DNA of 64,000 nucleotides from Pediococcus inopinatus (GCF_002982135.1 NZ_CP019981.1:1426001-1490000), one strand, 5' to 3'; positions 45,218-53,612 are shown, numbered from the stretch's first letter. Numbers and translations are program-made. Notes: generated by a model from the letters alone, not told the origin.

Positions 45218-45811
45218 TTGGACACAACAAAAGTTTTTGGTAATATAGTTAAATTACTTAGAAACAATGTTACATATAACGGCTCACTTGGTATGTCATT
45301 GCGATTATTATCAGAAAAGTCCGGTATTTCGCATTCGTTTATTTCTCAAATTGAAAATAATAAAAGGGCTATTCCGAGACCAAAGACAATTAAAGCACTC
45401 AGTCAAGGCTTAGCTTCTGATTATCCAAAAGGCTATGATCTATTTTTCTATCAGTATTTAATGTCTATGGCTGGCTATTGGGAAAAAGATGCCCATAATG
45501 TAAGAATTATTTCAAACATTTTGAACATTCCCTTTCAAAAATTCTTAGTTTCGTCTGGATATTCCGGTATGGTTGATTTAGACGCTTCTGATGAAACAAA
45601 TGAAAAAACGGCTCAGCAAACATGGAAAACTTTTGACAAAATTGATGAACAGTCTTTACAATTTCAAAAAGAAATAACTGATCAAACTATTTATCTGGAT
45701 GAACTTTATGATAAAAATAAACGACTTGTATTAGCTAACAAAGAACTATCAAGCAATGAACGAAGAATCTTACTTAAAGATTTAGATATTTTCAAATCGT
45801 ATCGAAGCTAA
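45218..45811 (+). CDS. Master repressor of the island (CI/Stl-like, XRE family)
   Basis: The 197-residue protein has an N-terminal XRE helix-turn-helix (about 25-65, LRLLSEKSGISHSFISQIENNKRAIP) and a C-terminal part with no recognisable S24 self-cleavage domain. PICI repressors of this kind are not LexA-like; a helper-phage protein releases them. It starts at TTG with an ideal AAAGGAGG site; an upstream ATG lacks one. Confidence 0.8.
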   Translation: MDTTKVFGNIVKLLRNNVTYNGSLGMSLRLLSEKSGISHSFISQIENNKRAIPRPKTIKALSQGLASDYPKGYDLFFYQYLMSMAGYWEKDAHNVRIISNILNIPFQKFLVSSGYSGMVDLDASDETNEKTAQQTWKTFDKIDEQSLQFQKEITDQTIYLDELYDKNKRLVLANKELSSNERRILLKDLDIFKSYRS

Positions 45812-45826
45812 ACAAATTTAGTAAGT

Positions 45827-45887
45827 TTTAAATTAATCTCCTCATACATAGCTTGCCTTGGTCGGTCAACTATGGAGGAATTTACAA
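45827..45887 (+). repeat. 61-bp direct repeat, copy 1 (integrase leader)
   Basis: This segment is repeated at 45979-46039 with one difference (TTAATCTCC versus TTAGTCTCC). It contains GCTTGCCTTGGTCGGTCA and a GGAGG site. In this copy the site leads only to a 3-codon frame (ATG AAA TTA TAA); a 19-residue frame MEEFTNEIIKDFTNSIKKN (45872-45931) overlaps it but has no site. Confidence 0.93.
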
Positions 45888-45929
45888 ATGAAATTATAAA
45901 AGATTTTACAAATAGTATTAAGAAAAACT

Positions 45930-45953
45930 AAATGGTGCCCCGGGGCACCATTT
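45930..45953. repeat. Perfect 24-bp palindrome between repressor and integrase
   Basis: AAATGGTGCCCC followed directly by GGGGCACCATTT, no loop. It could end the repressor transcript or bind a dimeric protein. It is followed by a second small palindrome (TTTGATCAAA). Confidence 0.85.
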
Positions 45954-45978
45954 GATCAAATACGACCACGGTGTCGCA

Positions 45979-46039
45979 TTTAAATTAGTCTCCTCATACA
46001 TAGCTTGCCTTGGTCGGTCAACTATGGAGGAATTTACAA
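45979..46039 (+). repeat. 61-bp direct repeat, copy 2 (integrase leader)
   Basis: Second copy, whose GGAGG (46026-46030) serves the integrase ATG at 46039. TCCTC(ATA)CATAG can pair with CTATGGAGGA, which would bury the site in a 10-bp stem with a 3-nt bulge and an 18-nt loop. Confidence 0.93.
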
Positions 46040-47190
46040 TGACACAAATTAACAAATATCAATTGAAAAATGGCAGCACACGTTACATGTTCAAACTCTA
46101 CACGGGTATCAATCCAGCGACTGGCAAAAAATCAAATACCACTCGGCGTGGTTTCAAGACGCAAAAAGAAGCTACCCTCGCCTTATCTCGTTTGGAACTT
46201 GAGATAAATGACAAAGGTAGCTTACCAAAGGAAAACAATATTTTATTTAGTGATGTCTATAAAGAATGGCACGCGCAACATATTAACCGAATTGAAGAAA
46301 GTACAGATGATAAAATTGTGAGTTTATTCAAGAATCACGTTTTACCAGCGTTTGGAAACAAGCGAGTACGTTTAATTACTACACACGAGTGTCAACGCGT
46401 CCTTAATAGGTGGTTTAAAGAGGTTACGTTAAACTATAAGCGTTGGTTCACATACACCAAAAAGGTGCTTAATTTTGCGGTTAAACAGGGCTACATTCAA
46501 CAAAATCCAGCGAGCTTGGTTACAATGCCACTTAAAAGAGCTGACACAGGCGACAAGCCCGAAAATTTCTGGGATAAAGAAGAATTAACTGCTTTCTTCA
46601 AGTGTTTAGATCCGAAACAACAACCTGAACAATTCGCATGGTTTAGAGTGCTTGCATTTACTGGACTGCGCAAGGGCGAGGCTCTCGCTCTCACGTGGGA
46701 AGATATTGACTTTAGTAACGGCACCTTGCGTGTTAATAAGAACTTAGGCAAGGGCTATCATGGTCACTTATATCTCAAGGCGCCTAAAACACGTGCCAGC
46801 AGGCGCACAATTGAGTTAGACCCAATTACACTAGGCATACTAAAAAAGTGGCGTATGGAACAAAGAGAGCTGTATCTAATGCGCGGAATTAACACCCTAC
46901 ATGATAAACAGTTACTTTTTGCTACCAATAAAAACACTTTCTTATCTGAAAACACACCTAGAATGTGGTTAGTAAGAGTGATTGAAGCTAACAATTTGAA
47001 ACCTATCACTACTCACGGTTTTAGGCATACACATTGTTCCGCCCTATTCTCTGCGGGTGCCACCCTAAAAGAAGTACAGGTAAGACTTGGCCATTCTGAT
47101 ATTCAAACTACAATGAACGTATACGCACATGTAACTAAAGATCAAAATGTGGAGGCAGTTAGCAAGTTAGCCAGCTATTTAGATTTCTAA
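46039..47190 (+). CDS. int: Tyrosine-family integrase of the island
   Basis: The 383-residue recombinase has an N-terminal arm-binding domain (QLKNGSTRYMFKLYTGINPATGKK), a SAM-like core-binding domain (about 60-150) and the catalytic domain with R in FTGLRKGEALALTWEDID, HxxR in THGFRHTHCSAL, a further H in RLGHSDIQTT and the Tyr in MNVYAHV. I start it at MTQINKYQL, 8 bases after GGAGG. It lies 122 bases from the attR core in tRNA-Leu and would catalyse integration and, with Xis, excision. Confidence 0.94.
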   Translation: MTQINKYQLKNGSTRYMFKLYTGINPATGKKSNTTRRGFKTQKEATLALSRLELEINDKGSLPKENNILFSDVYKEWHAQHINRIEESTDDKIVSLFKNHVLPAFGNKRVRLITTHECQRVLNRWFKEVTLNYKRWFTYTKKVLNFAVKQGYIQQNPASLVTMPLKRADTGDKPENFWDKEELTAFFKCLDPKQQPEQFAWFRVLAFTGLRKGEALALTWEDIDFSNGTLRVNKNLGKGYHGHLYLKAPKTRASRRTIELDPITLGILKKWRMEQRELYLMRGINTLHDKQLLFATNKNTFLSENTPRMWLVRVIEANNLKPITTHGFRHTHCSALFSAGATLKEVQVRLGHSDIQTTMNVYAHVTKDQNVEAVSKLASYLDF

Positions 47191-47213
47191 TTTGACTGAC
47201 TTTTGACTATCCC
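47191..47213 (+). repeat. Integrase arm-type direct repeats near attR
   Basis: TTTGACTGAC (47191-47200) and TTTTGACTATCCC (47201-47213) match the pair near attL in motif and orientation. The integrase stop lies immediately before them. Confidence 0.65.
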
Positions 47214-47311
47214 TTGATTAAATATAGGGGTGTTTTATGAAACGAGTGCAAAATAAAAAGCCAGTATTCATAGGCTTTTGAAGCTCTATGAACACTAGCT
47301 TAATACCATCA

Positions 47312-47325
47312 ATGCACCCAAGAAG
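47312..47325. other. attR core within tRNA-Leu
   Basis: ATGCACCCAAGAAG, exact match to 33983-33996. It covers the discriminator base and the 3' acceptor strand of the tRNA. Confidence 0.85.
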
Positions 47326-47398
47326 ATTCGAACTTCCACCGGGAGAACTCCCGACAAGATCCTTAATCTTGCGCGTCTGCCAATTCCGCCATGGGTGC
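47313..47398 (-). tRNA. tRNA-Leu (AAG anticodon)
   Basis: An 86-nt class II tRNA with acceptor stem GCACCCA/TGGGTGC, anticodon stem CAAGA/TCTTG around the loop TTAAGGA (anticodon AAG), a long variable arm CGGGAGTTCTCCCG and a TTCGAAT T-loop. The CCA end is not encoded. Its 3' 13 bases form the attR core; the island's integration keeps the tRNA whole. Confidence 0.95.
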
Positions 47399-47463
47399 AA
47401 CAAAACTATTACCTAAACTATCTTAGCAAATATCGGTAATAGTTACAACCTTTTTTCTCGAAA

Positions 47464-47925
47464 TCACTTGCGTAAGGTTTGAATTAGCCGCAATTGACCG
47501 CCACATTTACCACATCGATATTTTTTTAAATCAATATGCCGTTTCCGATGATATTGCAGCCCACACTGTTGGCAACGATACACTAGTTGCATCCTACTCC
47601 GTGAGCTGGCCTGCACTGCTGGCGCAAACCGAGACCCATGCACCTGTGCCAATAACTGTCTAAAATCTGAATCCCGGTGTTGATACCCATGATGGGTCAG
47701 GTGAAGATGATAATGACACAATTCGTGTCTTATAATTCCCACGAGTGTAGACAAATCATGTTCGGATAACATTTTGGGATTGATATCAATATCATGTGTC
47801 TGTAATTGATAGCGTCCCCCGGTTGTCCTTAATCGCTGATTAAAAAAAGCATGATGTTTAAATTGGCGATGAAAATCTGACAATGAAATTTTTTCCACCA
47901 ATTGTTGCAATTCAGTATCTGTCAT
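47464..47925 (-). CDS. SprT family protein
   Basis: The 153-residue protein has the zinc-metalloprotease-like HExxH motif (IIRHELCHYHLHL) and a C-terminal zinc ribbon with CxxC pairs (YRCQQCG and YRCGKCG). SprT/Spartan-related proteins act on DNA-protein crosslinks in eukaryotes; the bacterial role is unclear. It follows tex by 8 bases, the usual SprT-Tex arrangement in Lactobacillales. Confidence 0.85.
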   Translation of the reverse strand: MTDTELQQLVEKISLSDFHRQFKHHAFFNQRLRTTGGRYQLQTHDIDINPKMLSEHDLSTLVGIIRHELCHYHLHLTHHGYQHRDSDFRQLLAQVHGSRFAPAVQASSRSRMQLVYRCQQCGLQYHRKRHIDLKKYRCGKCGGQLRLIQTLRK

Positions 47926-47933
47926 CGCACTGC

Positions 47934-50105
47934 TTATTCGTTTGGATCAAGCATTGTGAGTTGGATTCGGTGGCGATCTAAATCAACACTCTCCACCCAA
48001 ACAGTCACAACATCTCCAACCGAAACAACTTCACCTGGATTCTTAATGAATTTCTTCGTCAATTTTGACACATGAACAAGACCATCTTGTTTCACACCGA
48101 TATCCACAAACGCTCCAAAATCAACAACGTTGCGCACCGTTCCTTGGAGTTTCATGTTAACTTTCAAATCTTGTAAAGTTAAGACGTCACTTCGCAGTAA
48201 TGGTGCTGGCATGCCGTCTCGCAAATCACGGCCTGGCTTTTTCAAACCAGCGATAATATCTTCTAAAGTTTCTGGGCCCACTTCTAATTCTTGGGCAGTC
48301 TCGGATACGTTTAAACGATTCAAGGCTTGGACTGCTTCATCGGTACCGATCTGGTCTAATTTCAATCCAACCATCCCTAGTAACTTTTTAGCGACTTTAT
48401 AACTTTCGGGATGAATATCCGTATTGTCCAAACCATTTTTCCCTTGCACAATCCGTAAAAAACCAACCGATTGTTCATAAGCTTTCGGTCCTAAGCGAGG
48501 AACTTTCTTCAACTGATTTCGGGCTTCATAACTCCCGTTTTCATCCCGCCATGTCACGATATTTTGAGCTGTCGTTTTGGTCAAACCAGAAATATGTTCT
48601 AACAGTTGTGGACTGGCTGTGTTTAAATTAACTCCCACTTGGTTAACGGCTGTTTCGATGACCGTATCCAATTGATTGGTTAATTCTTTTTGAGGCACAT
48701 CGTGTTGATACTGACCAACCCCGACCGCTTTTGGATCAATTTTGATTAGTTCAGCAAGTGGATCTTGTAACCGACGGCCAATACTAATGGCACTTCGTTC
48801 TTCAACATGTAACTCCGGAAAAGCATCGCGAGCCGCTTTACTAGCAGAATAAACCGAAGCACCAGCCTCATTAACAATCACATAATAAATTTTACGGGGC
48901 ATTTCTTTTAAGATATCTGCCACAAATTCCTCTGACTCCCGACTAGCGGTTCCATTACCAATGGCGATCATCTCAACTTGGTAGTCTTCCAAGAATTTTT
49001 TAAACTCGCCTGCAGCCGCCTGCCGTTTGGTTGCGGAAGCTGGTTTATGTGGATAAATCACCTTTTTAGCCAAGAATTTACCATTGGGATCCATAATTGC
49101 TAATTTACAACCTGTTCGATAAGCGGGATCAAATCCCAGCACAACTTTTCCTTTAATCGGTGCTTGCATCAACAAGTGATACAAATTTTCGCCAAAGACA
49201 TTGATTGCCTGGGTATTGGCCTCTTCACTTAGCTCATTTCGCAACTCACGCTCGATTGCGGGTCCCATAAACCGCTTGTAGGCGTCTTCGTAAGCTGCCT
49301 GCAAATAAGTTGTTGCAGGCCCTTCATGACTACCAATAATACGAAAATGAAGATATCGCATAATCGCAGCTTCGTCCACTTTGATTTGAGCCTTCAAAAC
49401 GCCCTCTTTTTCACCACGGTTAATCGCCAAAACTCGATGAGACACCATGTTTTCAAGCGATTCATCAAAATCATAATAAAGTTGATAAACACCTTGCTCG
49501 TCTTTTTCTTTTCCTTTAGATTTTACTTGTGAACTAAAACGACCATTTTTACGTGTATAGTTTCGAATCCAATCCCGAAATCCGGCGCTATCACCAAAAG
49601 CCTCAGCTAAGATTTCATGGGCCCCAGCAAATACATCGTCTTCCGTTTCTACTTCTTGATCGGCGTTAATAAATTCACTGGCTTTTTGTTTTAAGTCAGT
49701 TTGTGGGAAGGTTAATAGCCAAAAAGCAAAGGGTTCTAGTCCTTGCTCTTTGGCGATTGTCGCCTTGGTTCGTCGTTTTTGTTTGTAAGGTAAGTAAAGA
49801 TCTTCAACCGTCTGAATCTTGTCAGCGGCCTTAATCTGTTTTTCCAAAGTAGTGGTTAATTTATCTTGTTCAGCGATTAGCTTTAAAACATCATCGCGTC
49901 GTTTTTCCAAAGTTTCTGCGCGGTTATAACTGCTTTGAATTTCACGAATCTGAACCTCATCTAAGCTGCCGGTCCGCTCCTTACGGTAACGCGCAATAAA
50001 AGGAACCGTGTCCCCTTCATCAAGTAATCCCAAGGCAGCATGAATTTGCTTGGGACGGATATCTGTTAGTTGTTTTTCAATGATCTTTACAATTCTATCT
50101 TCCAA
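47934..50105 (-). CDS. tex: Tex family RNA-binding transcription accessory protein
   Basis: The 723-residue protein has the Tex N-terminal helical domain, a YqgF-like nuclease fold (VVLGFDPAYRTGCKLAIMD), tandem helix-hairpin-helix motifs (LNTASPQLLEHISGLTK, LKKVPRLGPKAYEQSVG) and a C-terminal S1 domain (GTVRNVVDFGAFVDIGVKQDGLVHVS). It binds nucleic acid and influences transcription; the exact role is unsettled. I start it at the TTG at 50105 (LEDRIVKIIEKQL) near GGAG; the frame is open to 50207. Confidence 0.9.
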   Translation of the reverse strand: MEDRIVKIIEKQLTDIRPKQIHAALGLLDEGDTVPFIARYRKERTGSLDEVQIREIQSSYNRAETLEKRRDDVLKLIAEQDKLTTTLEKQIKAADKIQTVEDLYLPYKQKRRTKATIAKEQGLEPFAFWLLTFPQTDLKQKASEFINADQEVETEDDVFAGAHEILAEAFGDSAGFRDWIRNYTRKNGRFSSQVKSKGKEKDEQGVYQLYYDFDESLENMVSHRVLAINRGEKEGVLKAQIKVDEAAIMRYLHFRIIGSHEGPATTYLQAAYEDAYKRFMGPAIERELRNELSEEANTQAINVFGENLYHLLMQAPIKGKVVLGFDPAYRTGCKLAIMDPNGKFLAKKVIYPHKPASATKRQAAAGEFKKFLEDYQVEMIAIGNGTASRESEEFVADILKEMPRKIYYVIVNEAGASVYSASKAARDAFPELHVEERSAISIGRRLQDPLAELIKIDPKAVGVGQYQHDVPQKELTNQLDTVIETAVNQVGVNLNTASPQLLEHISGLTKTTAQNIVTWRDENGSYEARNQLKKVPRLGPKAYEQSVGFLRIVQGKNGLDNTDIHPESYKVAKKLLGMVGLKLDQIGTDEAVQALNRLNVSETAQELEVGPETLEDIIAGLKKPGRDLRDGMPAPLLRSDVLTLQDLKVNMKLQGTVRNVVDFGAFVDIGVKQDGLVHVSKLTKKFIKNPGEVVSVGDVVTVWVESVDLDRHRIQLTMLDPNE

Positions 50106-50238
50106 AAAATTTCCACTCCAAACTAAAACTTTAAATTCTCCATCAACGTTAAATACATACAGGTTCAAGTATATCATGAAGTACGCAAGGGAACGAAAAC
50201 AAGTCAATCAAAACATAAAAAGTCTCCACTGATTTTAG

Positions 50239-50384
50239 GCTGATTCTCTTCAAAAACAATGGGCTCAGCCGCGAAATTTTTGTTGGTGCTTTAGCACTTA
50301 CAAAAAGACCAGCCTTTAAGACGCTTTGTGGCTTAAAGCTGTGTCCGCAGCGTTCCAGCCCAATTGTTTTTGAAGAGAACCAGC
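50239..50384. ncRNA. Structured 146-nt element upstream of tex (candidate RNA)
   Basis: Arms 50239-50265 and 50357-50384 pair over about 26 bp with one bulge and one G-U. Inside are two further hairpins: TTTTTGT-tggtGCTTTAGCACtt-ACAAAAA (about 50277-50305) and CTTTAAG-acgctttgtgg-CTTAAAG (about 50313-50338). The strand is not settled. It lies between the terminator at 50401-50437 and tex. An open minus-strand frame crosses it but is compositionally unlike a gene. Confidence 0.6.
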
Positions 50385-50400
50385 AAAACCACAACCAAAA

Positions 50401-50437
50401 AGAGATTCAAAAACGGCAAGCCGTTTTTAAATCTCTT
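50401..50437. terminator. Bidirectional terminator after the unknown 150-residue gene
   Basis: AGAGATTcAAAAACGG, loop CAAG, CCGTTTTTaAATCTCT: a 15-bp stem with T runs on both sides. It ends the P-type ATPase operon on the minus strand and could end a plus-strand transcript of the 50239-50384 element. Confidence 0.85.
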
Positions 50438-50461
50438 AATCGATTTTTTTTAAATTGTACC

Positions 50462-50914
50462 CTAACCAACCATTAAATTCATGATCCGCTCAAAACTCTT
50501 TGAAACAGCATCTGTATCTTTATCCTGATCTTGTTCGGATTGAGCAAACGCAGCCGAATCCAAACTGCGATTTTCTTCATCAATGCTTTCTAACATTTTT
50601 GCGCAATCATCTGCATACGTTTGATAAGCAGAAACGAATTGCTTGTGACGCCCTAAAACTTGAACAGGTGGTTTGGCATTTTTTAAGGTTTGTGCATTTT
50701 TTTGATACAGATCGACAGCTTCCTTAAAATTGCTCACAATTTCATGTAGGTCTCGTTCGCCCAATGAATCAATTCCTTTTAAAGCCTGGGTTTTCTTTAA
50801 ATTTTGGAAGTAAGGATCAACTTGACCGCCCATTTCTTCTGTTGAATCCATAACTTTTCCAATCAGGTTCACATATCCTTGTGGATTTACTTTTCGCACG
50901 CTATTTCTCTCCAA
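50462..50914 (-). CDS. Unknown soluble protein coupled to the P-type ATPase
   Basis: A 150-residue, charged, mostly helical protein without membrane segments. I do not recognise a family. It contains heptad-like helices (LHEIVSNFKEAVDLYQKNAQTLKN) and an acidic Asp/Gln-rich tail before a final Ser/Phe helix (VSKSFERIMNLMVG). It begins 2 bases after the ATPase stop, so it is probably co-translated; a role in cation export or its control is inferred from that alone. Confidence 0.75.
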   Translation of the reverse strand: MERNSVRKVNPQGYVNLIGKVMDSTEEMGGQVDPYFQNLKKTQALKGIDSLGERDLHEIVSNFKEAVDLYQKNAQTLKNAKPPVQVLGRHKQFVSAYQTYADDCAKMLESIDEENRSLDSAAFAQSEQDQDKDTDAVSKSFERIMNLMVG

Positions 50915-50916
50915 TC

Positions 50917-53577
50917 TTATTTAGCAAAACGACGTTGAAACCATTTGACAATTTCAACAATCACTATAATTGATACGGACGCACCACCAACGATTGCCCA
51001 CTGGTGAACATCTAAATGACTTACGTGGAAAATATCATTTAATCCTGGCACAACAATTGTAGCTGCTAATAGTATAAACGATAACACAATTGACCAGTTA
51101 AAGAATTTATTTTTTAAGGTTGTCGCACTGAAAATTGATCCATGAATCGATTTTGAGTTAAACGCATGGAAAAGTTGAATTAATCCTAAGGTTGCAAATG
51201 CCATGGTTAAGGCATCCGCATGTGCCTGTGCTTCAGAAGCGTGAACTGGGAACCAAATAGCAATTCCGTACACAGCTAAGGTAATAATACCTTCCAAAAG
51301 TCCTTGATAGATGACGTTTGTGGCAACCCCACCGGACAAGAAATTACTCTGACGGCCGCGCGGTTTTTGTTTCATGACATTTTTTTCAGAAGGCTCTAAT
51401 CCTAACGCAATTGCTGGGAAAGTATCTGTGACCAAGTTAATCCACAAGATATGCACAGGTGCCAAGATTTGCCAACCCATCATGGTCATCACGAACAGCG
51501 TCAAAACTTCTCCAAGGTTAGCTGACAGCAAGTACTGGACCGCTTTTTGAATATTGGCAAAAACTTTACGGCCTTCTTCAACAGCAATAACGATGGTTGA
51601 AAAGTTATCATCAGCGAGGATCATATCACTGGCACCCTTGGAAACTTCAGTCCCGGTAATTCCCATTGCAATTCCGATATCAGCTTGTTTCAAGGATGGC
51701 GCATCATTCACACCATCACCAGTCATCGCCACAACTTTACCTTGTTTCTGCCAAGCGTTCACAATGCGCACTTTATGTTCAGGCGCAACTCGGGCATAGA
51801 CGGAATATTGTTTTACCTTTTTCGCAAAAGTTTCATCATCCATCGCGTCTAAATCTGATCCAGAAATCACAGCATCTTCTTGACCTTCTTCGATAATTCC
51901 CAGACGTTTGGCAATGGCCGAGGCCGTATCGCGGTGATCTCCAGTGATCATCAAAGGACGAATTCCGGCTTGTTTTGCTTCTTCAACCGCTTGTGCCACT
52001 TCTGGTCGCTCGGGATCAATCATCCCGATCAAACCAGCAAAAATTAGTTCTTGTTCAACCACTTCAGATTTCAAAGTTTCAGGAATTTCGTCGACAACTT
52101 GATAAGCAAACCCTAGAACTCGAATGGCTTGGGTTGCAAGTTCATGATTAGTATCCAAAACCAGCTTTCGTTCTTTGTCGTCCATTGGCTTGATTTCTTC
52201 GCCAGATTCAAACAAAGCCGCTCGTTGTAGTAATTCATCAGGAGCTCCTTTGACCGTTTGTAAATAACGGCCATCTGCTAGCTTATTATAGGTAGACATT
52301 AATTTTCGTTCTGAATCAAATGGCACTTCCGCCACACGTTCTTCAGATTGAACTAATTGGTCCACATCTTCTTCTTTATCCAAATTAAACTGAATCAAAG
52401 CTGTTTCTGTTGGATCACCAATTAAACCATCGTCAGTTTGTTTTGTATCATTATTTAATACCATCAACTCAAACAAATGATTATAAGGATAATCCTTAAT
52501 CTGTAAATCATGAGCATCATGCAATTCATTATTTACAAAAACTTTTTCAACGGTCATTTTGTTTTGGGTTAATGTTCCTGTTTTATCAGAAGCAATAATT
52601 TCAGTGCCACCCAAGGTTTCAACTGCTGGCAGTTTTCGAATGATGGCATGTCTTTTTGCCATGCGCTGTGTTCCTAACGCTAAGGTGATTGTCACAATCG
52701 CAGGTAACCCTTCTGGAATTGCCGCAACTGCCAAAGAAATAGCGGTCAACAACATATTAATTAAGGTCTCTTCCCCACGGACCATTCCGACAATAAACAC
52801 AATCACGGCAATGACTAAAATTAAACCAGTAAGAACTTTACTTAATTGATTTAAATTCTCCTGCAGAGGTGTGGTGTTTTCTTCGGCGTTATTAATCATG
52901 TTTGCAATTTGGCCAACCTGGGTTTGCATCCCTGTTGCCACGACAACCCCACTACCACGGCCGTATGTCACGTTACTATTCATAAACGCCATATTGAGTT
53001 GATCCCCAATTGGCAATTTTTCATCAGTTAAAACGGCAGTCTTTTTTTCAACTGGCACAGATTCACCAGTTAAAGCTGATTCTTCCATCTTTAAACCCGC
53101 TGATTCGAGTAAACGTAAATCTGCAGGAATAATGTCGCCAGCTTCTAAAAGGACAATATCGCCCGGTACGACATCTTCGCTTTTGATGGTCACCACTTTA
53201 CCGTTGCGCTTCACATGTGCTTGGGGAGCGGATAATTCTTTTAAGGCATCAATGGCTTGCTCAGCCTTGGCTTCTTGAAAAACACCAAAGATCGCATTTA
53301 GCACAACCACCAGCAAAATAATAATGGCATCTACACCTTCACCTACGAACACCGAAACCAGCGCCGCGGCAAGTAAGACGATAATCATTAAATCTTTAAA
53401 CTGCGCAATAAATTTTTGCAGCAAATTCGTGTTTTTTTTGGCCTCTAGTTGGTTTTTTCCGTGCTCTTCCAAGCTTTTTGAAACTTGAGCATCACTTAAA
53501 CCCTCTTGAGAACTATTTAACGTTTTTAAAACGCCCTCAGTTTGCTGATTATAAAAATTACGCTTTGTGTCCTTCAT
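50917..53577 (-). CDS. Cation-translocating P-type ATPase (type II, Ca2+/Mn2+-like)
   Basis: The 886-residue pump has the actuator TGES loop (ALTGESVPVEKK), the M4 ion-site PEGLPAIVTITLALG, the phosphorylated Asp in DKTGTLTQNKM, the hinge MTGDGVNDAPSLKQADIG and the M6 NLVTDTFPAIALG. These fit the PMR1/SPCA-like group exporting Ca2+ and Mn2+. A Mn2+-riboswitch-like leader precedes it, as before YoaB of Lactococcus, which favours Mn2+ export. Confidence 0.92.
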   Translation of the reverse strand: MKDTKRNFYNQQTEGVLKTLNSSQEGLSDAQVSKSLEEHGKNQLEAKKNTNLLQKFIAQFKDLMIIVLLAAALVSVFVGEGVDAIIILLVVVLNAIFGVFQEAKAEQAIDALKELSAPQAHVKRNGKVVTIKSEDVVPGDIVLLEAGDIIPADLRLLESAGLKMEESALTGESVPVEKKTAVLTDEKLPIGDQLNMAFMNSNVTYGRGSGVVVATGMQTQVGQIANMINNAEENTTPLQENLNQLSKVLTGLILVIAVIVFIVGMVRGEETLINMLLTAISLAVAAIPEGLPAIVTITLALGTQRMAKRHAIIRKLPAVETLGGTEIIASDKTGTLTQNKMTVEKVFVNNELHDAHDLQIKDYPYNHLFELMVLNNDTKQTDDGLIGDPTETALIQFNLDKEEDVDQLVQSEERVAEVPFDSERKLMSTYNKLADGRYLQTVKGAPDELLQRAALFESGEEIKPMDDKERKLVLDTNHELATQAIRVLGFAYQVVDEIPETLKSEVVEQELIFAGLIGMIDPERPEVAQAVEEAKQAGIRPLMITGDHRDTASAIAKRLGIIEEGQEDAVISGSDLDAMDDETFAKKVKQYSVYARVAPEHKVRIVNAWQKQGKVVAMTGDGVNDAPSLKQADIGIAMGITGTEVSKGASDMILADDNFSTIVIAVEEGRKVFANIQKAVQYLLSANLGEVLTLFVMTMMGWQILAPVHILWINLVTDTFPAIALGLEPSEKNVMKQKPRGRQSNFLSGGVATNVIYQGLLEGIITLAVYGIAIWFPVHASEAQAHADALTMAFATLGLIQLFHAFNSKSIHGSIFSATTLKNKFFNWSIVLSFILLAATIVVPGLNDIFHVSHLDVHQWAIVGGASVSIIVIVEIVKWFQRRFAK

Positions 53578-53612
53578 ATGTTTCCTCCTTATATTTTCGG
53601 CATACCCGAATC

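Larger units (their letters stand above)
33983..47325. mobile_element. Capsid-forming phage-inducible chromosomal island (cf-PICI) in tRNA-Leu
   Basis: The 13.3-kb element is bounded by 14-bp direct repeats (ATGCACCCAAGAAG), the right copy being the 3' end of tRNA-Leu. It has an integrase next to the tRNA, divergent repressor/Cro genes, Xis-like protein, primase-polymerase, D5-type helicase with adjacent iterons, and HNH, small and large terminase, portal, protease-capsid and connector genes. No tail, tape-measure, baseplate, holin or lysin genes are present, and the element is far too short for a full prophage. This fits the cf-PICI class. A decayed prophage is the alternative, but no frame is visibly broken. 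Confidence 0.85.

Noticed and set aside
45872..45931. 19-residue peptide gene before integrase (MEEFTNEIIKDFTNSIKKN)
   Set aside because: Its ATG is part of the Shine-Dalgarno region of the repeat and has no site of its own; kept only as a note on the duplication.
33983..47325. Considered as an ordinary prophage or an integrative conjugative element
   Set aside because: No tail, lysis, relaxase, type IV secretion or conjugation genes; the packaging and replication gene set fits a satellite island better.
47218..47403. Minus-strand frame of 61 codons over tRNA-Leu
   Set aside because: It is a translation of the tRNA gene and att region.
50149..50394. Minus-strand frame of 81 codons upstream of tex
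   Set aside because: It crosses the palindromic structured element and part of tex's leader and has no ribosome site; base pairing explains the sequence better than coding.
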